From the NCBI GenBank assembly GCA_030549335.1, contig CM060191.1, forward strand, positions 3,291,001 through 3,355,000: a DNA stretch of 64,000 bases, given 5' to 3'. The notes under the pieces are model-generated. The model searched no databases, was not told where the DNA came from, and saw only the letters and a list, made by a program, of their open reading frames with translations. This document shows positions 23,645-35,100 of this stretch, piece by piece. How positions within the stretch are numbered: the stretch's first letter is position 1; every line of letters begins with the position of its first letter. The stretch comes from Pontederia crassipes (Eukaryota > Streptophyta > Magnoliopsida > Commelinales > Pontederiaceae). Made by a program: the position numbers and the translations under genes.

Positions 23645-26558
23645 TGTGACCTAATATACACTTACGGGTGGTGTCCTTGCCGAGAGGAGGGCAAAGGAAA
23701 AGAATGAAAGGAAGAAGTTAAGGAAAGGATGAGAATGAGAGCAACTTTTCTCTTTCCTTAATAATAAAAAAGGGCACTTACTATATGACTCTTTAGTTAC
23801 TTTTCATTTAAAAAAAAGTGACTAAATACTAGAGTCCATACAGTAAGTGTAACGCTCGGAGATTCACGTGATTTTCACGTGTTCAAAGTCGTTCCAGAGG
23901 CGCTACTCAATTTTTTATAAAATATTTTTACGGAATATAAACAATAAATGCGGAAGACGTTTTCAATAATAATAACTAATAATCCATTATATTACAAATA
24001 ATTAAAATATCAATAAGTTCACAATTCTACTAAATGCGGAAATAATAAAAACTAGACCACTCGATCTAAAATATGTACAACATCTGTCTGTCACTGAGCA
24101 TAGCCATCTGCAGCATCATCCTCTATCAAAGCTCTCTCACCTGCACGGATCCAGGTACAAGAAATATCCATAAGTATAAAAATACTCAGTACATAAGGTC
24201 TACTAAATATCAACATGCTCAATCGAATATAAGAAATGATCAATGACGAGTCAATTGGGCAATCAATACAATAATTAATTAACAATATAACGTTTATCAA
24301 TATAAGCAATTAAATCAAGCTATGGTCAAAAGACCAAATCAATAGCTATAACAATTAACAATTGCCCGATCAATATGGCATTGTTCGATTAACGATAGAA
24401 CATTGAATCAATGATTTAGTTTAACAATAGGACAATAAAGTCATAGATCAATATGATGGATCAGGAAAATGTCAAATGATCGATCAATATTGATTTAACA
24501 ATTAACGATATCAATGATGCATGATCATCATTACACTATTCAATTTAATAATTTTCAATTCAATATCAATGGTCATTGGTCAATAACAATTCGATTCGAT
24601 TCAATGGGCGGAGGCAATGCCAATCAACGCCAGTATTCCAAATGGCCATGATCTATTCAATTCAATTCGATTTCAATCCAATTCGATTCTATTTCAATTC
24701 AATTAAATTTATAATGTTCGGAGTTATCCAATTCAATGAAGAGCGCTCAGTCAATTAAGGGACATCATGCCACTTTCATGCAGGTCAGTGGGGAATTAGT
24801 GCCACGGCAAGCCCGGTACAATTCAATGAGTTCGTGTATGGTGGGGGACGAGTGGTCATACACGGGACAGCCATAGCTTTTACACTATCTGCCCCATTCA
24901 ATTCAATTAAATTAGTCCCGACTTAGTGACAATCGGTGAACATGGGCCCAGTAGCTTTCGACTCTTATTTTGTTTACCTAAAATGTCTATCTTTTAATAA
25001 TTTTTTATCTTTTAATAATTTAATTTATGTGAAATAAGACTCAATCAAAAAAACTACTGGATCAGTATCATAATCAGTGATAAGATTGGATATGATAACA
25101 AGATATGATGCCGATATGATTTGATATGATGATGATATGATCATATGATGTGCTAATATTATTACCAAGTATGATAAATAATATAATCAAGCATGATAAT
25201 CAAGAGCGATCAATAATAATATAATCAATATATCACAATATTAATAAGGAATGATAACCATGTTATCATAATAATCAATAATAATACAATCAACATATCA
25301 TACTCCAATCATAATGATAACAAGATAATTACTATAAAATTGATAATTAAAATAAAATCAACTAATAAAATAACACTCAATTCTTTTTTTTTTCTTTTCA
25401 TGTTGGCCTAAATAACTTTCTTCGTCGGAAAATTATAAACGAAAAAAATTACATATCCTTCTTTCCCAGCATGCCAACTAAATTTTTTTATCCTCTTATC
25501 AATCTCACGTAAGCCTTTTTTTTTCTCATTTCCTTTTCTCAATTCCCTTCTCTCTCCTGATTCTGCGGCCGTAAATTTCTCTTTTTTTTCCTTATCTTTC
25601 TCTCCACCCCTTATGCTATTCTCTCTCCACCTTTTACGCCCTCACCTCTTCTCTCAATCTTTTTCTCTCTCCTGAGTTTTCTCCGCGTCAATTGCATAAT
25701 GTTTTGATCTTCTCTCTCCACCCTTTTATCTCTATCTCTTCTTTTTCCTACTGGCGTGAAGGTCGACGAAAGCTATTCTCTCTTCCTTTTTTTCTCTTTT
25801 CCACGAGCGCCGCAAAATGTCTCGTCAATTCTGCCTCACTTGTATTTTCTCTCTCAACTTCTCTCTACGCAATATCTTCCTTTGTATCGGCGCAAGGTCT
25901 ACCTCTCTCTCTCTATATATATATATATATCTATATATATATATATTCCTACAAGAATTTCGTTCGGCGCAACATAATGACGTCCGAGAAAATCTCTTTT
26001 TTTCCAACATAATAAAATTTTAACCGTTTGACGTCGAATCACTTCTTACTGTCACCTCAACGTTATGTCTCAGTCGTCAAGAATAAAAAAGAACAAAATT
26101 TTTTTAATGACTGATCCTCAAAATTTATTTATAAAGCTCTTAAATCCTTATTTTGCAATCCTATCTATAACTTCTAATCCCAATCAAATTTTATTTTTTA
26201 ATTAATTTCTTTTAATAATTCTAATTTATTTTAATAATTAAATAATTCCTAATTTAATTAAATAATTCTATAATACATATTATTCATAATTAAATTCCTT
26301 TCTTATTTTCCTTTATTTTAGGAATTATTAATTATAATAATATTAATGACCATATTTTTTCAAAATAAAATAATAAAATATTTATTTATTAAATCCTAAA
26401 AGATCAGGTCGTTACAGTAAGTGCCCATTTTTTATTATTAAGGAAAGAGAAAAGATAGCTCTCATTCCGGTCCTTTCCTTTACCTCCTCTTACTTTCATT
26501 CTTTTCCTTTGTCCTCCTCTCGGCGGGGACTCCATCCTTGAGTGTATATTAGGTCACA
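23645..26558. mobile_element. Fold-back MITE split by a solo LTR
   Basis: The left arm (23645-23811) and right arm (23813-23847 plus 26417-26558) are near-perfect inverted repeats. The outer ends read GTGACCTAATATACACT and its complement, and both arms contain GAGAGGAGG and CAAAGGAAAAGAATGAAAG. Without the intervening LTR the element is an almost uninterrupted palindrome of about 340 bp. The LTR lies off-centre in the right arm and is flanked by GTAAG. The transposase family is not clear. Confidence 0.7.
23848..26416. mobile_element. Solo LTR, 2.57 kb, first copy
   Basis: Begins TGTAACGCTCGGAGATTCACG and ends CGTTACA, with the 5-bp target duplication GTAAG on both sides (23843-23847 and 26417-26421). 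It matches 43893-46381 in reverse orientation over its whole length. The content is AT-rich with ATTCAATTC repeats, and no retrotransposon coding region lies between the flanks. A complete LTR with target duplications and no interior is a solo LTR left by recombination between two LTRs. The family is probably Ty3/gypsy, judged by LTR length and ends only. Confidence 0.8.
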
Positions 26559-26739
26559 TATATATAGGCAGAGCCGTATACTCAACCTCTTCTCCCTTCT
26601 TGCAGTAATGATTATGATTATTCTAAGTCAGTATATTTATTATTACAAAAAAGAAGCATAAGACCTGGTAATTAAAATAAATGTAGAACTAGCATGTCGA
26701 TAAAATTTGAACTCGAGATTTTATCTACAGAACCCTTAA

Positions 26740-27040
26740 TTTTTTGAAAGGTGGTTCGAACGTTCATTCATTTGTACGCCGCCGTGTTCCCTCTGAGCTC
26801 TCGCGCAGATCTGCATGCATGTGCACATCAATTTGTGGAGGGCGACTTCCAGCAGAGTTCAACCTGCATGGGGACGATCGACTAGACAAGGCAACGTACG
26901 TAGTACGTACATCACGTAAGTAACCTACGGAGCTCGCCATCCTTTTGCGTTTGTATAATATATCATTATATATTTACTCACGAAAGCAATAAGATATATA
27001 TATTCGGTGCAGATCCTCCTTAAATAGAGATGAAGAGACG
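26740..27040 (+). promoter_or_regulatory. Promoter of RALF-like pseudogene C
   Basis: Contains CTCTCGCGCAGATCTGCATG with the RY motif CATGCATG (26814-26821). It then has GCAACGTACGTAGTACGTAC, the uninterrupted counterpart of the gypsy insertion site upstream of gene A, and a TATA-like CTTAAATAG (about 27019-27027). It is the best-preserved uninterrupted promoter of the plus-strand class. Confidence 0.55.
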
Positions 27041-27244
27041 CAGCAGTACCACTGGTGGCCGCAGCTCCCGGGATCGTCGCCGCTGCAGGATGGGTGGACG
27101 TCGGAGTCGGACGAGGTCAATACAATGCCTTATAGTTCTTTCTATCCGAATCGCCCGGCCCCGGGTGGACCTGCCCGAGCGCCTCCAGGCGCGCCACACA
27201 TCTGCCGTGACAACAGGACATACAACAGAGATTGCCATAAATAA
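27041..27244 (+). pseudogene. RALF-like plus-strand class, copy C, 5' coding part deleted
   Basis: The 5' leader (TTAAATAGAGATGAAGAGACG) is joined directly to the codons for HWWPQLPG, which lie at residue about 73 of copy B. The signal peptide and propeptide start, about 200 bp in copy B, are deleted together with the rest of the leader. The remaining frame runs through a broken ARRIL region (SESDEVN) to a C-x9-C ending, HICRDNRTYNRDC, and stops at 27242-27244. An ATG at 27030 exists in another frame and would not make this protein. It is most likely a pseudogene. Confidence 0.65.
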
Positions 27245-27449
27245 AGGAATTATATATAATGCACATATTTATATATCTTGTGAGGCTTCTATTTTTTAAA
27301 TTTCGTAGAATTATATTGTATTATATTATGACTTACTAGAATTATCACTACAAGAAAAATTGATATTTTTCACATACCAATCAAACGGAAATCTGAAAAA
27401 ATCCGTCGAAAATCCATTTTCGACAGAAAGCATCCATTCAAAAAGTTGG

Positions 27450-28107
27450 TGTTAGGATTTCTGCACGAGAGAAATTACACATTACGAGAAAACCCGAGAA
27501 ATTTAAGGCGACGCAGAATTATATTAGATGGAAGAAACAAAAGAGGATTACAAGATCATATTGATTCAGGATTATCCAGTATGGTCTTACAAGCCTTGAT
27601 TACAAGTTCTTTTATAGGACCTTGGAGAAACAACTCATACTCTAACTTAATGACCTAATCCTACTAGGCATGTAAGCCCCTTCTCTAGAAAAACCTCCTT
27701 GAACTAGGAGTAAAAATCTGACTTCATGAAGACCCTTGAAGATCTCGGCCAACTTGAATTCCTCCCTGGAATCAATTTGGCCCGGGCGCCAACCTGGCGC
27801 CCAACACGCGCGCGCCCTGGCTGTCCAGTCCGAGTCTCACTCGGACTGGGACTTCTCCAGGCGCCCTTGTTGTCTTCACGTCCAGACTCCATCTTCAAGT
27901 GCTCTTCGGTCCAGAAGGGAGCTCGGTCCTCCAAGAATCCGTCATGTCCTTCTCGACATCGAAAACTGACCGACTCCTATTCCTACTAGGAGTAGAAATT
28001 CTTTCGACCATGCACTTCTCGTCCAAGCATCTCTCGAAGTCTCCTTATTACTTCTTTGGATCCAAACAGATTTCCAGTTAAAATAGTATTCAAGGCATTA
28101 TTTAACA
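27450..28107 (-). repeat. Long-type LTR (3' LTR of the short copia element)
   Basis: On the minus strand it begins TGTTAAATAATGCC and ends CTCGTGCAGAAATCCTAACA. It contains a GC-rich, GGCGCC-bearing segment at about 27780-27870. Its terminal ~105 bp match 49183-49282 in the LINE insertion. Confidence 0.75.
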
Positions 28108-28149
28108 AATCTCCACCTTGAATTGAATCCTACAATTAGATATCTAACA

Positions 28150-28800
28150 CTTACTGCCGCCGCCAATCCCTATTCTGATTTTTCACAGCCTTGCTAGACG
28201 CCCTATGACGAAGTTCACGAGTATGTAGACTCGATCTTACTTCTTCCAGAGTAATTGTGTCTCTTCCGATGATAACAAATTGTACGAAATTTCCGTACGA
28301 CAGAGGAAGAGACACCAACAGAAGTAGGACAACATCTTCATCCTCAATCTTCACATCTATATTTCGTAATTCCATCAACAGAGTATTATCTGTTCAAGAT
28401 GATCTTTCAAAGGGGTACCTTCTTGTATGCGGAGGGTGAACAGACGTTGCTTCAACAACAAATTGTTGGTCAGAGACTTGGTCATGTAGAGACTCTCAAG
28501 TTTCGACCACAGACCGGCCGCCGTCTCTTGATCGGCAACTTCGATAATCACCTCGTCCGTCAGACACAATAGGATCATAGAGTACGCCTTCTCTTCTTGT
28601 GCTGTCAAACTTGCGAGGTCGGACTCCTTTTCTTTGCCCTTCGAGTCTCCCTTCGGTTTGTTCTTCGACACGTTCACGAGCGGCGCCCATACTCCCTATT
28701 GTTTCAAAAATGCCCGCATCTTGATCTGTCAGAGACTGAAACTATTTCGTCCTGTAAATTTCTCGACGTTGTCGTTGTGCGATGTCATCTCTACGTCTGA
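28150..28800 (-). pseudogene. Copia-type gag polyprotein (UBN2-like), with stops
   Basis: Begins MTSHNDNVEKFTGRN just after the primer-binding site and shows the gag pattern of plant copia elements: AYSMILLCLTDEVI, AAGLWSKLESLYMTKSL, LLLKQRLFTLRIQEG, and LLLVSLPLSYGNFV. At least two in-frame stops or shifts lie near the start (about 28680-28740) and another near 28375. It ends at NQNRDWRRQ, where in full copia elements the zinc knuckle and protease would follow. Confidence 0.75.
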
Positions 28801-28838
28801 CGGATGATCGATGATGAAGTCTCGCTCTGATACCAGTT

Positions 28839-29176
28839 TGTTACGAAAAAAGGGAGAGAGAGATCGCACGAAATACAGAAGAACGCGAAGAGGAAAAACG
28901 GCGGTGACTCTTTGTTATGGAATAACGATGATTACAAGGATGGGTATCTGTTTAGACCCCTAGGGAGTTTATATAGGCACTCCCTTTGACAGATGATAGG
29001 AATTGCATACGGACTGAGACTCTAAATAAATCTCCTGAAAATAGGACACCTATCTCGTGATAAGGAAATAAATAGACACCAAGGACCGGGCAGCGAGACC
29101 CCCGTAGGAGAATTCTGCTGAAGCGTCTGACTATGTAGGGGGACCAACTGGGTTCAGATTCAAGACATTATTAACA
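28839..29176 (-). repeat. Short-type LTR (5' LTR of the short copia element)
   Basis: On the minus strand it begins TGTTAATAATGTCTTGAATC and ends TTTTTTCGTAACA, with a TATATAAACTCCCTA promoter-like box. It matches the plus-strand LTR at 56145-56484 over its full length (338 versus 340 bp). Confidence 0.8.
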
Positions 29177-29545
29177 GTTGGCATCACAAATAATTTTCGA
29201 TGGGCAATATATATCCGTTCCAACCGTCGGAAGTTCTAACGGTCAACCGTCCATCGCAACGAGCATTCGTCGGAAGTTCCCACGAACGGTCACCAATCGA
29301 AACTTTCGATGGCGTCAGACTCGTCCGGAACTTACAACGGTCTCTGGAACATCGTAAGTTTAGACGAATAAGACGCCGTCGAAAGTTTCGACGGCTGCCT
29401 TTCCTAAATTTTAAAATATTAAACAAAATGAAATTACGGTTAATAGAAAATATTTGACCAAAATTTTACATAAATTTGAAAATATTCTAAATAGAAGCTT
29501 CAATTTCAATTGTATTCTAAACGAAATATTCAATCATGTTCAATG

Positions 29546-30440
29546 CATTTGCATCGTATGCATCAATTTGTAGTTTTCATCATTAATCTTCTCCCCAGTA
29601 AATTTCTATTTTGCTGTCTCATTAGTAATATAGATATGTCTGTTCATATGAGTATTTGTTTTCTTGGCACGCAATTAATAAATAACAAAACAGAGAAAAA
29701 ATAGTTAAAAAAGAAATAAAGGCAACTATGTGTTGGATAGAGTGTTAAAAAGGGATAGGTTATGTTTAATTGGGGTGGGATGGGTTTAAAATTTTAAAAC
29801 ATTGTTTGGATAGTAATTTTAAATATTGGTATTTGTTAGTCTATCACATGATTTAAAATTAAGTTCACCAAATTGGTGATATTTTAGGGGTTAAAAGTTA
29901 TTATTCTCATTCTACCCTTTTCTTCTTACTCAAATTAAAAAGAAATAAAATTTGTCAAGGATAATAAAGACATTTACCTATTTTAACCTTTATTAATCAT
30001 GCATTAAAATTTGTATCCAAACAACTAATAGACTAAATTAACCCACACCATTCTATTAACTCATATCAAAATATGATTTACATAAACCCTCACCAGACCT
30101 AATCTCATCAACCATCATTTCATCTTAACTCACTCCTCTCGACTTAAACTAGCAAAACCTAAAATGCCTGAACTTTACACAAGCGGGGTCCTGTTATATT
30201 TTTTTTTTTAAAAAAAATTGCGGCTATTATTAAAAAAACAATTCAGTATTATGTTATCATGAAAATGAAATGATAAATAGATAAATCTATATAAAATTTC
30301 AGGGTCAACATATATAATTCGTCATTACTGTTTAAATGACAATGTTATGTGAGATCAAATGAGGCTATCTAATCAGAACAAGACCTTTTTGATTGGCCTG
30401 TCAACATCCAGTAAGTGCAATCGAATAACAGGGTTAGACA
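29546..30440. other. Spacer of the C/copy-4 unit
   Basis: No gene is seen. About 29560-29710 and 30165-30440 match spacer at 20990-21120 and 21180-21760. Between them (about 29725-30160) is DNA absent from the other units. It starts TGTTGGATAGAGTG and has internal TTGTTTGGATAGTAA and TATCCAAACAACTAATAG phrases in opposite orientation, which suggests a MITE without resolvable ends. Confidence 0.45.
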
Positions 30441-30457
30441 TTTGAATTGATAAATAC

Positions 30458-30633
30458 AACCACAACAACAACAAAGCCTTATCTCACTAGGTGAGATCGG
30501 CTACATAGATCATACGACGCTTCGTTGATTCATGTTCATAAGATTTGACAGAATTTTATGCTGGCTGTCGAGGCTTAACACAACCCTCCTTCTTTATCCG
30601 GATTTAAGATCGGCTATAAAATATAGACAGAGT
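30458..30633 (-). mobile_element. SINE-like retroposon with a 17-bp target duplication
   Basis: The 176-bp insert is flanked by perfect copies of TTTGAATTGATAAATAC (30441-30457 and 30634-30650). On the minus strand it ends GATAAGGCTTTGTTGTTGTTG, a TTG-repeat tail, preceded by GTAGCCGATCTCACCTAGTG, the 3' end of a very common plant SINE-like repeat (Au-type as I recall it). The long perfect duplication and simple-repeat tail are the marks of LINE-driven retroposition. No internal polymerase III boxes were confirmed. Confidence 0.75.
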
Positions 30634-31038
30634 TTTGAATTGATAAATACCCACAGAAAAAAAAAGAGATTAAAGTCGCTATTACAGGAGAAGTTGATTG
30701 TTATGAAATATTGGAACTGACGACAAGACAGTAGAAAATCAGAGTGCATGAACACGAAGAGCCAGCAGATGCAGTTAAAGCATGGTGCAAATTACAAGAA
30801 GACGTGCTTAACAGTTGATCCTTACAACAACGGCAGTAGAATTAAGGAGACGTGTGTCATGCTATCACCACAGAGAGAGAGAGAGGAGAACAACATGACA
30901 TCTTATTACCTGCAGGAATTTGTAAAGAAAAAGGAGGAAACAAACAGAAACTTTAAACCGACAATGGAGAAGAACAGAGCAACCAACGCTTTTGCTGCCA
31001 TGAAATGAAGCCATTCGCTTGGTCTGCGCCCGCCAGGA

Positions 31039-31365
31039 TCAAGTCCTGCAGTTGTACGCGCTGCTGCAGCCCCGAGTGTAAGGCTCTGCGGATTTACCGG
31101 ACCCTCCCGCCGGTTGATTCGCGTTCATAGTCTCGTACGTTATGTGGTCGCCGGACTGGTCGAGGAACCGCCTGGCCGTCTCCGACGGCAGTGCCCACTC
31201 CTCCGCCACATGGTACGCCGGCCACTGCCCTGGGGAGCCATTCTGCACCCGTTGCTTCACCTCCAGCAGAGCTCCACCACCACCTCCATCAGCACCGGCG
31301 GCAGAAGCGGCGAAGACCGCAATCACAGCAAGGAAAGCAAAAAAGAGCCTGAACCCCATCATCAC
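31039..31365 (-). CDS. RALF-like secreted peptide precursor, two-cysteine type (copy 4)
   Basis: 108 residues: signal peptide about 1-24, NGS (42-44), EEWALPSETARRFL (55-68) with the S1P-type motif, ITYETMNANQPAGG (75-88), PYTRGC-x5-C with cysteines 100 and 106, ending NCRT. The acidic stretch before EEW is shorter than in other copies. Three adjacent ATG codons open the frame; which is used cannot be told. The mature part differs from copy 3 by only a handful of residues, so these two are close relatives. The leader keeps a weaker form of the shared 5' block. Confidence 0.82.
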   Translation of the reverse strand: MMMGFRLFFAFLAVIAVFAASAAGADGGGGGALLEVKQRVQNGSPGQWPAYHVAEEWALPSETARRFLDQSGDHITYETMNANQPAGGSGKSAEPYTRGCSSAYNCRT

Positions 31366-31619
31366 CTCTCACAGTCTCCTCTTGTTGTTTCAGCAAACTC
31401 GATTCATCTCCATGTGCAGCTGCGGACTGAGTGCCTACATAGATGCCATGATTCCTGCTCTGAACAGGCGACGCAATAATTCCTCCTTTTGGTGTTAATC
31501 TCCTCGAGGGACCTACTCGATCTGGCTTTGTATGATCGTATATATCAGTTTAGATCGCTTGGCTGTTTGGCAATTAGCACGTCAGAGCAGGATCCACTCG
31601 TGGAACTGTGCACGTTCAC

Positions 31620-32346
31620 AGTGTAACCATGTACGGAACGAACACCGGAAGTTAGGAGGGGCCAACTGAAAAAAGGAATCAAACCCCCACATCACATAAC
31701 TTTTTGGAGTATTACATATATTACTAATATATATTATTATTATATATATCATATATATAGTAAGGCTTCCCCTAAATTTTGTAAAATTAATATAATTAAG
31801 GCCCCTTAACTTTTTGAAATATTATATATATAGTATACAATAAGATTCTTCCTGATATTATGAACTTAACATAATTATAATATGTTATTATATTTATGAG
31901 AGAATATGTGCATGTTTATAATAGATTTATACTATATTAAGTGTATTTATGAATATATAACATATGTACCAATAATTTTGATTTCTTTTTATAACAAATT
32001 AAATTAGTTAGTTAAGTAATAAAACGTGAGTTACATATGTCATTCATTAACATGATAAACACAAAAAAAGATAAACGTGATGAATAACAAAAAAATATTT
32101 AAATTAAAATACAATAGGATTTATAGTTTTAAGTTAACTTCTAAAATAATATTTTTTATATTTTTAATTTGGCTAAAAAAATTTATTATATATACGCATG
32201 TAGATATACATTTATCGGTTTTTACTCCCTACATTTGGCCCCCCCTAAGTTCTCATCCTCGCTCCGTCCCTGATCAAAATAATATATTTATTATTTTATA
32301 AATAATTTTTTTCTTCTGAAAACATATTTATATTAATTCACGTGAG
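31620..32346. other. AT-rich DNA upstream of RALF-like copy 4
   Basis: No gene is seen. The first ~60 bp match upstream DNA of copies 1 and 3 (GTACGGAACGAACACCGGAA). The rest is strongly AT-rich with TATATA runs and is not shared with the other units, so it is probably an unidentified insertion. Confidence 0.4.
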
Positions 32347-32893
32347 TAGGGCTGGAAATGAGTCGAGCCGTTCGTGAGCAACTCGTGGCTCGGCCTATTT
32401 TTGACCTAACTCGGCTCGGCCTATTATCAAAATAAGTCAGGCTAAAATATTAAATAAAATATATTTTCTTAAAGAAGCTTAATCTCTTAATAATTGGCCT
32501 AACCTTATAGCTTATTAGGCCAAAATTTATTAATATATTATATTATATATATAATTTTTAATTCTTTATTTTTTAAATTTAGTTCAATAATCAATATTTA
32601 TTATATGTTTAGAAGAAATATATTAGTGGTGTCTTTTTTATTTAGTTCGTATCTATTATTTCTTTAGTAAATAAGATTTATTATATTTAATATAGTAGAT
32701 CATCAAAAAAATATGTTTGGCTTAATAGGCTAATAAGCTAGGTCAGGCATTAAAAATTAATAAAACAAGTCAGGCTAAATTTATATTCATGACTTGTTAC
32801 AGGCTATATGCCAGACTTAAATGCTTTTATTTTACAACAGACCTGACATATTTAAGCAGAAGCCTAGCTCGGCTTAACTCGTGTCCAGTCCTA
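32347..32893. mobile_element. hAT-type MITE with a perfect 8-bp target duplication
   Basis: Starts TAGGGCTGGAAATGAGTCGA and ends ACTCGTGTCCAGTCCTA, imperfect inverted ends of the hAT type. The flanks are CACGTGAG on both sides (32339-32346; 32894-32901). Both arms carry GGCTCGGCCTA-like words and the centre is AT-rich. It is a different family from the GGGTCGGGTC elements and has no coding capacity. Confidence 0.88.
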
Positions 32894-32901
32894 CACGTGA
32901 G

Positions 32902-34500
32902 GTTAAATGGCTTAATTTAATAGCAAAATAAATATATGCATTTTGAAATAAAAATCAAATCATTTAAATATTTACAATAAAGTGAAGTAAAAAAACGAAA
33001 TATATAATCACGTTCTTCACCACCTCTAAATTTCGTTGTAATATTAGTAATCAAAATCTTGTGAGCGCCGTGATTATTTGTTGGTACTAATATATATGTA
33101 TGTAACAAAAAAAAAACATTCTGTTCCTTTCTGGTCCGTGACGGTCAACTTAGAGATCAATATTCTTTTTTGTGTACTTCTTGCTTCAGATTCTTGATGT
33201 ATTTGTATTAAAATATGTTCCGAATTTCAACACGTTAATTAATTAATTAACTAATGCAGTCCTTAATAATTTTATTTTAGTATACTTTACGAGACTCGTC
33301 AATACTTATAACAAACAAATAATCTTTACAAGGACAATAATTACTTTTAGGCTTAGAATTAAACTTCAGATAAGCTCTCAGAACTTTCATATTTAATAGT
33401 TTTTATTACAAGGAGATGTTCGGTGCAAAGTTTCAATCAATGAGAGCTTTCGATCCTGATTTGATACATTTCCACTGCACCATTACGTTGACGACAAGAG
33501 AAACTTTCATACTGATGGAAAAATTCGAGAATAAAAATAGAAGATAGCAAAGAAATCATAGAAAAATTAGAGGAGACACATAATTTATTCAGATTCACTC
33601 TTGATATTGTGACTACGTCTTGTAAAGATATTTCACTATATTTTTGTTGTGTTACAAAACACACCAGATTACATCTGAAAAAAAAGTAATATATATATCT
33701 ATTTCAAATGGGTTCAAAATCCAAACAAAATAAAAAAATTCTTAATCCGCACTATACGGGCTGGCTAAACAAAAGCTCAAACCCATCTAAGTTTCAGCTT
33801 CCTCCCCCTTTTGTCAGTACACACAGATAATTGAGTAGTACTCAAATTTTTTTAAACTCACGTGAACAAATCCGGTGTGAGAAACAAGATGGCCTGAAGT
33901 ATTCGCCAACTTCAACACTCACAACGGACAAGAACTTTTTCATCGTAACATTTGCGAATAGCCAATCAAAATTTTGCTACCCGTTTGATAAAACTTCATC
34001 AAGTTCTGAACGAAAGTTCTCGTTATCTACATATAGAGCATTATCGTAGCTTTTAGTAGTGTAATTTATCAGTTTAAGAATAAATATAAGTTTAAGATTT
34101 TAAAAAAAACACATGACTAAAATGAGTAATTCTAAGATTATAAGTACGAGTACCCTTAATAGTGTAAGTAATTTAATATAAAAAATATGAATATTAATAT
34201 TTATGGATGAAAAAAGTAGAACACTTAATATTCCAATCCATTTAAAAATAAATAAATTCTGACTCTCAAACCTTTTGAGCGGGTTGGCATGTCTCGTTAT
34301 CCCAATCCTTCTTGTCCTCCTTTGGGGTATTAATTTTGTTCTTGGGCTATAATTACGAACCGGGCCTGTAAAAATAACCCGGTGTTACAATCATGGACTT
34401 TCAAAATGAGGCCCATGTTGGGTGGTTGGGTACTGAAAGTTTTCTTCGTTTTCTGATGTTATTAAAAGTTTTCTTCCTTTTCTAATGTTAAAAAAAAATC
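32902..34500. other. Duplicated upstream spacer of RALF-like copy 4
   Basis: 32902-33080 and 33220-33410 match 6930-7130 and 7860-8050, and 34060-34300 matches 8070-8330 (ACCTTTTGAG and GGCATGTCT words). The intervening ~33430-34060 is not in the copy-1 region and contains CCATCTAAGTTTCAGCTTCC and short open frames without recognisable motifs; it looks like an insertion. No gene is supported. Confidence 0.5.
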
Positions 34501-34514
34501 AGATTTGACAGGAA

Positions 34515-35100
34515 TACAGCAATTGAGTAGTCTGGTTTGGCTGCAGACAAATATAACGCATCAGAGGTTCTGAAATGAACAAAGAGGAGACACAAATTTG
34601 CAGAGCAAGATCTACTCCCTTCAAGGTTCACTCATGGAAACTTTTAATTTGTCCAACTTTATTAATATGCCCACAGAGAATAACTCAGACTGTTTATACT
34701 TTTCCCATGGTCAACAGATGAACATATTACAGTACTCATCAGCACTGAGAATGAACAGTTTATACTTTATAGCATGTACATTTGTGATCTTAGCAGCCCC
34801 ACCTTCCAGGCTCAGGTACAAATAATGGTACTTTCAGCATCAGGGAGGACTGAGCACACGAGAAAAATTGATGGATGGTGGTGAAAAATATATCATGAAA
34901 CAAGTTTGTTTGTGGTTTGACTTATCTCAATGCCTGTTCCATGGAAAGAGTTCAAAGTTAGGGCACTGAACTTGCACCATTTTCTTCGGATAACTTAAGT
35001 TCAAGATTTCACATCACTGTTATGTCACGTTACTCTGATAATAAATTTGTAATGTGCAGATTAGTACTTCTTCTGTTGGTTAAAGAATCATGCAACTTAG
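34515..35100. repeat. Unassigned duplicated block, copy 1
   Basis: This matches 40770-41245 over some 400 bp with phrases such as AACGCATCAGAGGTTC, TCAAGGTTCACTCA, TTGTCCAACTTTATT and AGGTACAAATAATGGTACTT. Short matches also occur near 37730 and 43010. No convincing protein is shared by the copies, so it may be an untranslated or regulatory part of an ancestral unit. Confidence 0.6.

Larger units (their letters stand above)
27450..29176 (-). mobile_element. Short copia-type element with two unlike LTRs
   Basis: Flanked by a perfect 5-bp target duplication, GTTGG (27445-27449 and 29177-29181), with termini TGTTAGG and TTAACA. On the minus strand it has a 338-bp LTR (28839-29176), a tRNA-Met-type primer site TGGTATCAGAGC (28824-28835), a gag gene, a purine stretch AAGGTGGAGATT, and a 658-bp LTR (27450-28107). 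Protease, integrase and polymerase are absent. The two LTRs share only short end and R-region phrases, which is not expected for one insertion. Confidence 0.8.
27346..29545. mobile_element. CACTA element 2, truncated, with a nested copia element
   Basis: The left end is a perfect CACTACAAGAAAAA. A few CGACGGTT-type repeats follow (27395-27430), then the copia insertion (27450-29176), then more repeats (about 29190-29395: CCGTCGGAAG, CGTCGAAAGTTTCGACGG). The right terminus is not recognisable. Comparison with 20960-21010 puts the end near 29545. It interrupts the spacer 3' of pseudogene C. No transposase remains. Confidence 0.65.

Noticed and set aside
27030..27299. 89-residue frame starting at the ATG of pseudogene C
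   Set aside because: The ATG lies in the former 5' leader and reads a different frame from the RALF-like codons. The product is arginine-rich and unrelated.
33437..34049. Two short frames in the copy-4 spacer
   Set aside because: No motifs, AT-rich, on opposite strands, and not shared with the equivalent spacer at 8 kb.
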